Positions 1 through 4,796 of a stretch of 9,749 bases of DNA are shown here, piece by piece (position 1 is the first letter of the stretch; every line of letters starts with the position of its first letter). The position numbers were made by a program, and so were the translations under genes. The DNA lies in the NCBI GenBank assembly GCA_020849825.1, contig JADZFP010000434.1:1-9749 (forward strand), in the 5' to 3' direction. The DNA comes from Saprospiraceae bacterium (lineage in GTDB: Bacteria > Bacteroidota > Bacteroidia > Chitinophagales > Saprospiraceae). The notes below the pieces were generated by a model that saw only the letters and a program-made list of their open reading frames with translations, was not told the DNA's origin and searched no databases.

Positions 1-11
1 AAAATGGTATT

Positions 12-33
12 AACGTTAGGCCTCTCCGAGGCC
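12..33. repeat. Hairpin repeat, copy 1
   Basis: A 22-nt unit, AACGTT then A then GGCCTCTCCGAGGCC. The second part folds as a 6-bp stem (GGCCTC with GAGGCC) around a TCC loop. The same unit recurs at 67-88 with one difference. It is an intergenic repeat of unknown function. It could act as a structured 3' end for the upstream minus-strand transcript, but there is no U tract. Confidence 0.7.
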
Positions 34-66
34 CTCGCAACCTTCCCAAACGTCAATTCTACTACA

Positions 67-88
67 AACGTTGGGCCTCTCCGAGGCC
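67..88. repeat. Hairpin repeat, copy 2
   Basis: Second copy of the 22-nt unit, AACGTT then G then GGCCTCTCCGAGGCC, identical to copy 1 at 21 of 22 positions and in the same orientation, 55 nt further on. The hairpin part is at 74-88. The sequence between the copies shows no clear relation to either, so this is a spaced repeat and not a tandem duplication. Confidence 0.7.
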
Positions 89-104
89 TTACGTTGATGG
101 CTGT

Positions 105-131
105 GGGGGTCGGGGGTGGGGTTGAACAGGG
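105..131 (+). other. Predicted G-quadruplex motif
   Basis: The plus strand has four G tracts of 5, 5, 4 and 3 residues (105-109, 112-116, 118-121, 129-131) separated by loops of 2, 1 and 7 nt. This satisfies the usual rule of four G3+ tracts with 1-7 nt loops. A minus-strand transcript reading out of the caspase gene would carry the C-rich complement. Folding is a prediction from the pattern only. Confidence 0.45.
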
Positions 132-211
132 CTGGAGTACAATATCCGGATAGTCACTTACATTTTTATAAAAAGCATAATAGTATCCTGTGTTTACCCG
201 TAATTTGTACA

Positions 212-2920
212 TCACTCCCCGAACACCTCCGGTAAGTACTTCCGCGCCAGCGCCTCCACCTTAGGCACATCCGATCCGTCGGGGAAATACTGTTTCATCA
301 GCGCCTTGAACCGTTTCGTTTTCCGTATTTTTTTGAACAGCGGTTCGGCCATGATCTCGTCGTAGTCGGGGTAATACCATTCGAGGGCTTTGGCGAGCCA
401 GTCGAGGGCTTCCTTGTCGTGTTTTTGGGCGGCGTGGAGGGCGGCCATGCCGTAGTAATTTTCAGGGTTGCGGGGGTCGATTTCTTCGGCTTTTTTCAGT
501 TGCGCTTCGGCTTCGGGAAGGCGGTTTTGGGTGAGGAGGAAGCGGGCGTAGTGGTAGCGGGCTTCAGCAAATTGTTCCTTGAAGCCCCAGGAGCCCAAAA
601 GGCGGGGGTAGTAATAATTAATGGCTTTTTGGAAGTAATATTCGGCAGAATCGGGCTGCGCTTCATGCGCATATATTTGGGCTAACTGGTTGAAAGTGAC
701 AATAAATGATGGGTCGGGGGTTGTGTCAACCTTCACTTGTTCTTTTATTGATTCGAGGTACAGTCCTTTGGCTTCAGGCCATCGTTTTTGGTAAAAATTA
801 ATCGTTCCCTGGTACCAGAAATCATAAGCCTTCTCCATTGGACTTTCCTGCGGGTCTTTTTTCCAAAAATATTCCAAACAAGCCGCCTGAAGATGTCTCA
901 TCTTTAAACGCTCAAAAACATTAGAAAAATGCCAATCCGTATTATAGCCGTTTATAAGTTTCCGGGCAATCCCGAATGATTTTTCATACAGCCTTTTCCG
1001 AGAGGCTGTTGTCGCCAAGATTCCCATAGGCCAACGCCAGACAGTCGAATCGACGGACAACGCTTTTTGAGCGAAATCCTCTGCCAGATCGTATTGCCGC
1101 AAGCTACTATAGGTACTTCCCAGGGTGGCATATCCATTGGGGAGATCGGGGCGCATCGAAGCCATTTTGTGCGCCAGCGCGATGGCTTCGTCCATGCGGT
1201 AGGTTCGTTGGTACAGCCAGGCAAGCCGTTCAGTCAAAACGTAAGAGTTGGGTTTCAGCGCCAGTCCTTGCAGTATATATTCCTCACAGGTTTTCCAGTC
1301 GGGGTTGATGATGTTGAACATGTAAAAATTTACGATGTTGAGGCGGGGCATCACCCAGGTGGGAGAAAGTGCAAGGGACTGATTTTGGTGATAGAAAAAT
1401 GTGTCGGCTCCGTCGCCCCAATAGTGTTTCATCCAGGAAGTGCCCAAGGCATAATGGGCATAAGGAGCATTCGGCTCTAACTTCAATGCGCTGGTCAAAA
1501 GATTTCGGGTTAGCTGATTGATGGAGTCATTCCAAACGCCGCCGTCCTGCCAGTGGGCTTCCTGTCCTGCCACATTTTTCGCCTGGAAGAACAGTTGTTT
1601 ACCCATTAACGTATTGTACATGTAGTGCCGTTCGCCCAACAACTCAATAGTTTTGGCCAGGTACTCCGGGTAAAGGACATACTTGTCCGGATTGTGCAAC
1701 CACTGGTTGGTTTCATAAGGGTCGTCATCCAGCAGGGCATTCAGCGCCTGTTGCGCCTCGTCCAGCAAAGCCGCGGCGAGGTTGCGGCGCAGTAAGCCGT
1801 GCAACTCGCTCAGGCTTTCGCGCTGTAAGAGTTGGGGCAACAACGCCCAGGCGCTTTGATTGCCGCCGGCCGTGTCGATTAGCGCCCCGTGTTTCAATGC
1901 GCTTTTATAAGCGTAATACAGCGCCTGGGTGGCCGAATCGGTCGTGGCCACGAGCTCGTCTTCCCAGCCGCGCATATCCGTGCCGCCGAGCATGGGCGAT
2001 GCGCCGGATTTTGCCTGCCGCAAGGCTGCCAGCGCAGGCGCATCCACCCGCGCCATTTTGGCTGTTTTATCGCCGATGGCAAACGGAAACTGCCGGTGCG
2101 GCGCCGTTTCTTCCGGCACTTTTTCCCCCAGGTACATTTCCAGTTCGAACAGGGTGACTAAATCGTCGGCGTTGCGGTCGGCCAGGCCGGTAAGGCCGTC
2201 CACGAGATGGTAGGAGAACACGCCCCGGCCCCCACCCCATTGCGGGCCTTCGAGACTGTATTCACTGGTTTGGCAGGAAAGTATTTTCGTTTCGTTGGTG
2301 AATTGTTTGGCCAAATTGGCGCTCGTGAGTTGTGCGCCGTTGATGCTGCTGCCGGCGAGTTTGCCGGCGCGACAGGCATCGGTGATCACCAGCACGCGAG
2401 CTTTGTTTTGTAACGAAAGGGTATTGACCACCTCCTGCAGGTCCCGGATGTTGAACGCGCCAGCCATATAGACCGAGGCTTTGGAATCGTGGCAGAGCAG
2501 ATAACCCGGTTGCGAAAACAGATTGGCCTCCACGTCGCCGTGACCGCTGAAATAAATAATAACCTGATCGCCTTCTCGGGCATCGGCAATAAGTCCGGTG
2601 AGGGCGCTGACAATCTTTCCAAGCGTAGCCTCCCCGTTGGTCAGCAGCACCAGGTTGCGCTCGGGCATATTGCCACCTGCCGGCGAGCGTAGCCAGGCAG
2701 CAAACGCCTCTGCATCGCGGTGGGCGTATTGCAGGTCGGGGATGCCGTTGTCCTGGTAGTCCCGAGTACTCGGGACGACGACGGCGCGTGTCGAGTGATG
2801 AGCGATGAGTGATGAGTGGTGACAGAGACGGCGCCCTTTTTTCCCGAGGCCTCGGGGGTGTCGGGGGTTTCCTGGGCCGGCAGGACGGCGGCGAGCAGGA
2901 GAAGGATATAAATCAGGCAT
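212..2920 (-). CDS. Caspase-like (peptidase C14) protein with C-terminal TPR region; 5' frame disrupted
   Basis: A large caspase-fold protease with a TPR region. In the main reading frame (902 codons from an ATG at 2920) the caspase domain spans about residues 46-290. The expected catalytic dyad is present: His127 in YFSGHGD and Cys183 in ITDACRAG, and a typical C14 segment GRGVFSYHLVDGLTGLADRN lies near 233-252. From about 470 to 870 there are several degenerate TPR units, for example around PNSYVLTERLAWLYQ and NPENYYGMAALHAAQKHDKE. These probably bind protein partners. The first 44 residues of this frame look like out-of-frame translation. A convincing Sec signal peptide, MKCLIYILLLLAAVLPAQ, starts at 2925 in another frame and leads to GKKGAV before the frames diverge. 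The natural product is therefore probably secreted or periplasmic and begins at 2925. Its 3' end is intact. It lies about 350 bp downstream of susD on the same strand. The target is unknown. Family assignment is strong; whether the gene is functional is uncertain. Confidence 0.85.
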   Translation of the reverse strand: MPDLYPSPARRRPAGPGNPRHPRGLGKKGRRLCHHSSLIAHHSTRAVVVPSTRDYQDNGIPDLQYAHRDAEAFAAWLRSPAGGNMPERNLVLLTNGEATLGKIVSALTGLIADAREGDQVIIYFSGHGDVEANLFSQPGYLLCHDSKASVYMAGAFNIRDLQEVVNTLSLQNKARVLVITDACRAGKLAGSSINGAQLTSANLAKQFTNETKILSCQTSEYSLEGPQWGGGRGVFSYHLVDGLTGLADRNADDLVTLFELEMYLGEKVPEETAPHRQFPFAIGDKTAKMARVDAPALAALRQAKSGASPMLGGTDMRGWEDELVATTDSATQALYYAYKSALKHGALIDTAGGNQSAWALLPQLLQRESLSELHGLLRRNLAAALLDEAQQALNALLDDDPYETNQWLHNPDKYVLYPEYLAKTIELLGERHYMYNTLMGKQLFFQAKNVAGQEAHWQDGGVWNDSINQLTRNLLTSALKLEPNAPYAHYALGTSWMKHYWGDGADTFFYHQNQSLALSPTWVMPRLNIVNFYMFNIINPDWKTCEEYILQGLALKPNSYVLTERLAWLYQRTYRMDEAIALAHKMASMRPDLPNGYATLGSTYSSLRQYDLAEDFAQKALSVDSTVWRWPMGILATTASRKRLYEKSFGIARKLINGYNTDWHFSNVFERLKMRHLQAACLEYFWKKDPQESPMEKAYDFWYQGTINFYQKRWPEAKGLYLESIKEQVKVDTTPDPSFIVTFNQLAQIYAHEAQPDSAEYYFQKAINYYYPRLLGSWGFKEQFAEARYHYARFLLTQNRLPEAEAQLKKAEEIDPRNPENYYGMAALHAAQKHDKEALDWLAKALEWYYPDYDEIMAEPLFKKIRKTKRFKALMKQYFPDGSDVPKVEALARKYLPEVFGE
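2759..2776. repeat. 18-bp perfect palindrome in the caspase-domain start
   Basis: GTCCCGAGTACTCGGGAC is its own reverse complement. In the caspase frame its core encodes PSTR, exactly where caspase-like proteins of this type usually have G-I/V-S before DYQD. A related 14-bp palindrome of the form CCCGAGNNCTCGGG lies at 2843-2856, on the other side of the heptamer repeat. Confidence 0.7.
2780..2834 (-). repeat. 47-bp period insertion flanked by 8-bp direct repeats
   Basis: The minus strand has GCGCCGTC twice, at 2834-2827 and 2787-2780, exactly 47 bp apart. Between them lies a 39-bp stretch that contains four 7-nt units. Deleting one period gives codons for GKK-GAVVV followed by the rest of the caspase domain, which resembles a normal caspase-domain start. 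Because 47 leaves remainder 2 on division by 3, the extra copy accounts fully for the frame break. Insertion with target duplication, or replication slippage, are inferences. Confidence 0.6.
2791..2818 (+). repeat. Heptamer tandem repeat (ATGAGTG-type), four units
   Basis: On the plus strand the units are TCGAGTG, ATGAGCG, ATGAGTG and ATGAGTG, in perfect 7-nt register; two are identical and the others differ at one or two positions. The repeat lies inside the 5' coding part of the caspase-TPR gene. A change of one unit shifts the reading frame by one base. Confidence 0.75.
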
Positions 2921-2925
2921 TTCAT
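2836..2925 (-). other. Out-of-frame signal-peptide segment of the caspase-TPR gene
   Basis: ATG at 2925 begins MKCLIYILLLLAAVLPAQ followed by ETPDTPEASGKK: a hydrophobic core, a likely signal peptidase I site after LPA, then a Pro/Thr/Glu-rich linker. Codons in this frame start at positions congruent to 0 modulo 3, whereas the caspase domain is read at 1 modulo 3. Left unshifted, this frame runs to a stop at 2641-2643 and gives about 94 residues without a caspase fold. The segment ends in A_AAA_AAG (2842-2836). Removing 47 nt, adding one A, or a -1 ribosomal slip would each join it to the caspase domain. Confidence 0.75.
2843..2856. repeat. 14-bp perfect palindrome CCCGAGGCCTCGGG
   Basis: Perfect palindrome just upstream of the A6 tract on the minus strand, encoding part of PEASG in the signal-peptide frame. 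It shares CCCGAGNNCTCGGG with the palindrome at 2759-2776. It also places GAGG about 8-10 nt before A_AAA_AAG, a spacing like that of the internal Shine-Dalgarno element of dnaX. That role is speculative. Confidence 0.6.
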
Positions 2926-2987
2926 AGGCGCTTGTATATGTTTGAAAAATTGGCCGGGGCAGAATGAATACTGCTGAATTTTGTGTG

Positions 2988-3180
2988 CGTTTCGTTTGTC
3001 ATTCCGTAAGAATCCGTCCGCGCCACGCGGGTATTTGGATATTGGATATTCCTTGTTGGATATTGGATATTCCTCTAAGTAAAAAAACGAAGAGGAATAT
3101 CCAATATCCAACAAGGAATATCCAATATCCAAATACCCGCGTGGAGCGGACAGATTCTTACGGTTATGACAAACGCGACG
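2988..3180. repeat. Long near-perfect inverted repeat (giant hairpin)
   Basis: The inner arms, 3016-3076 and 3091-3151, are 61 nt each with a single mismatch, around a 14-nt A-rich loop (3077-3090). Pairing continues outward through 2988-3015 and 3152-3180 with four mismatches and one gap, giving arms of about 90 nt. The inner arms are built of 7-nt blocks: TTGGATA twice, TTCCTTG, TTGGATA twice, TTCCTCT. There is no transposase and no obvious target duplication at the ends. It may be a MITE-like or REP-like element, or a structured intergenic element. Confidence 0.85.
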
Positions 3181-3204
3181 TAACCAATAAACGAACAGGG
3201 CCCA

Positions 3205-3274
3205 CCAAGTCGTAAGTCAAAAGTCGTAAGTCAAAAGTCGTAAGTCGCAAGTCAAAAGTCGCAAGTCAAAAGTC
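3205..3274 (+). repeat. Heptamer tandem repeat (NNAAGTC), ten units
   Basis: Ten consecutive 7-nt units with consensus NNAAGTC: CCAAGTC, then GTAAGTC, AAAAGTC or GCAAGTC in varied order, in unbroken register. The tract lies directly after the susD stop codon in the direction of transcription, so it would be in the 3' part of the susCD mRNA. It resembles the heptameric STRR sequences described in cyanobacteria, though the sequence is different. Confidence 0.85.
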
Positions 3275-3276
3275 GT

Positions 3277-4782
3277 CTACTCCACATCCCACCACACCCG
3301 CGTAAACAGCCGGTCCGGCCCGCCGAGCAGGCTGACGCCCTGCTGGTAGCCGGCCTGGTTCTGGGTTTGTTCATCGACGGGATAGATCAGGCGTACGGGC
3401 GCTACTTTGTCTCCGATGTCGAAGAGCGCGCCGTCTTCGGGTAGTTCGAGTTTGTCGAAATCGAGGCGGCGCCACTCGCACCAGCCCTGGATGCCCTGGG
3501 TGTAAAGGGCGATCCATTTTTGTACGCCGATCTTTTGTTTCCAGTCGCCGGGCGCGGTGGCATAGGTGACCAACGGTTGAGCGATATAGGCATCGATGGC
3601 GGTCTGATCGGTTACGCCCCATTCTTCGAGTGAAGCGGCGATGCCGGCATGGTACCATTCGGCTGCTGTGCCGGGCACGTTCCAGTTGCGTTCTTTGGCC
3701 TCGGCCATAATAAAACAAACCTCGGCGTAGCTCATGAATTTGGACAACGCGTCGGGCGCCAGCACGTCCGCAGATTTGAATTCGCCCGTGCCGGCGCGGA
3801 TCACTGCCGCCCCGCTGGGCTGGGAGTACAAGTCCGGGCTTTCAGCGGCCGCGTTGCCGTTGTTTTGCCCGAAAGGCCGGCCTTTGTAGCCGCCTCCAAT
3901 GACTTTTTCGTCGGCAAAAGCGGGCAGGCGCGGGTCGTTGAGCGGGAGCATGGTTTTGTCGATCAACACATCGGACATGCCCCAGTCGGCGTCGCCGCGC
4001 TCCACGCGAAGCTGGTTGAGCGGGTGGTTGTTGGGTTGGCCGACGCGATAACGGAAAGCCGCGTTGTCGGCATTGCCGGTAAAGGCGCCGGCGGCGGCGT
4101 CTTCCACTTCTGCTTGAGCGGTAGCTGCGTCCACATCGGCCATACGTATGCCGATACGCAGGCGAAGCGACTGGCCGAATGCTTTCCACTTTGTCATGTC
4201 GCCGCCATAAATCACATCGCCGGGGCCAAAACTGCCCGCCGATTCGTCTATTTGGGCCATGGCCGCCTTCAGGTCGCGCAGCAAACCCTGATAGATCGCC
4301 TGCTGACTGTCGTATTGCGGGGTGCGGTTTCGGTTGGCCTCAAGGGCTTCCGCAAAGGGCACAGGCCCGAACAGATCGGTCAGATCGTGAAATACGGCGA
4401 CTTCAAGGATTTTGGCGACGGCCAGCTGGTTTTGCGATTTGGCCGAAGCCGCGTCGTCGCTCTCGCCGACCAGGCGTTGGATTTCACGCAGGTCTTCCAG
4501 AATTTCGGCATAATACCAGGCCCAACCACCCGGGCCATAGGCGTACCTGCTTGCATCGGTGTAATTGTTTTGGGCCCAGTATTGTCCCCAAAGACCGGCG
4601 GAATAAACAAGCGGATTGCCGCCATGCTGATCGGCAAAGGCTTTCTGCGCATTGGTCAGCAGGTATTCGGCCGGCACCACGCCGGGGTTGTTGGGATCGG
4701 TGTTGAGGTCGCCGAAGTTTTTACCGCAGGAAAATGCGGTGAGAAGCAAAAGCGTGGCGATAAAATATTTTATATGTTTCAT
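3277..4782 (-). CDS. SusD/RagB-like outer-membrane lipoprotein (SusD-like_2 type)
   Basis: The substrate-binding lid of a SusCD-type nutrient importer, 501 residues, a usual length for the family. The N-terminus MKHIKYFIATLLLLTAFSC is a lipoprotein signal with its lipobox at LTAFSC (Cys19), so the mature protein should be lipid-anchored and exposed at the outer membrane. It is followed by FGDLNTDPNNP, characteristic of SusD proteins. Near the C-terminus are GWCEWRR (433-439) and a YPVDEQ...RVWWDVE ending, as in the SusD-like_2 subfamily. TPR-like helices for SusC contact are expected in the middle but are not obvious by eye. It starts 14 nt after the stop of the SusC gene, which fixes the start and indicates one transcript. 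A heptamer repeat lies just after its stop codon. No neighbouring hydrolase reveals the ligand, which may be a glycan, peptide or another molecule. Confidence 0.93.
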   Translation of the reverse strand: MKHIKYFIATLLLLTAFSCGKNFGDLNTDPNNPGVVPAEYLLTNAQKAFADQHGGNPLVYSAGLWGQYWAQNNYTDASRYAYGPGGWAWYYAEILEDLREIQRLVGESDDAASAKSQNQLAVAKILEVAVFHDLTDLFGPVPFAEALEANRNRTPQYDSQQAIYQGLLRDLKAAMAQIDESAGSFGPGDVIYGGDMTKWKAFGQSLRLRIGIRMADVDAATAQAEVEDAAAGAFTGNADNAAFRYRVGQPNNHPLNQLRVERGDADWGMSDVLIDKTMLPLNDPRLPAFADEKVIGGGYKGRPFGQNNGNAAAESPDLYSQPSGAAVIRAGTGEFKSADVLAPDALSKFMSYAEVCFIMAEAKERNWNVPGTAAEWYHAGIAASLEEWGVTDQTAIDAYIAQPLVTYATAPGDWKQKIGVQKWIALYTQGIQGWCEWRRLDFDKLELPEDGALFDIGDKVAPVRLIYPVDEQTQNQAGYQQGVSLLGGPDRLFTRVWWDVE

Positions 4783-4796
4783 AATTTTTAAAGTTT

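Larger units (their letters stand above)
1..211. other. Gene-free segment downstream of the caspase-TPR gene
   Basis: No supported coding region is visible here. It is the 3' flank of the minus-strand caspase-TPR gene, whose stop codon is at 212-214. It contains two copies of a 22-nt hairpin repeat (12-33 and 67-88) and a run of G tracts (105-131). Neither hairpin is followed by a T tract on either strand, so I do not call an intrinsic terminator. The left part may belong to a neighbouring intergenic region cut by the window edge. Confidence 0.6.
2926..3276. other. Gene-free, repeat-dense spacer between susD-like and caspase-TPR genes
   Basis: I see no gene in these 351 bp. The region holds a long inverted repeat (2988-3180) and a tract of 7-nt repeats (3205-3274) that begins only 2 nt after the end of the SusD stop codon in the minus-strand direction. 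I found no TAnnTTTG element before the caspase-gene start at 2925, and no clear ribosome binding site. Open frames running through the hairpin are by-products of the repeat. Confidence 0.7.

Noticed and set aside
19..88. Two intrinsic terminators for the caspase gene
   Set aside because: The hairpins are compact and GC-rich, but neither is followed by a T tract on either strand.
2812..2880. Second G-quadruplex motif near the G-rich part of the caspase 5' end
   Set aside because: Only three G tracts of three or more lie within 7-nt loops on the plus strand; a fourth is missing.
2641..3132. 163-codon minus-strand open frame starting inside the giant hairpin and running into the signal peptide
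   Set aside because: Its first 69 residues are translation of the inverted repeat and spacer. The signal peptide begins only at the internal Met at 2925, which is the sensible start.
3205..3274. Possible CRISPR array
   Set aside because: The repeat unit is 7 nt with no spacers; there are no cas genes nearby. It is a tandem heptamer tract.
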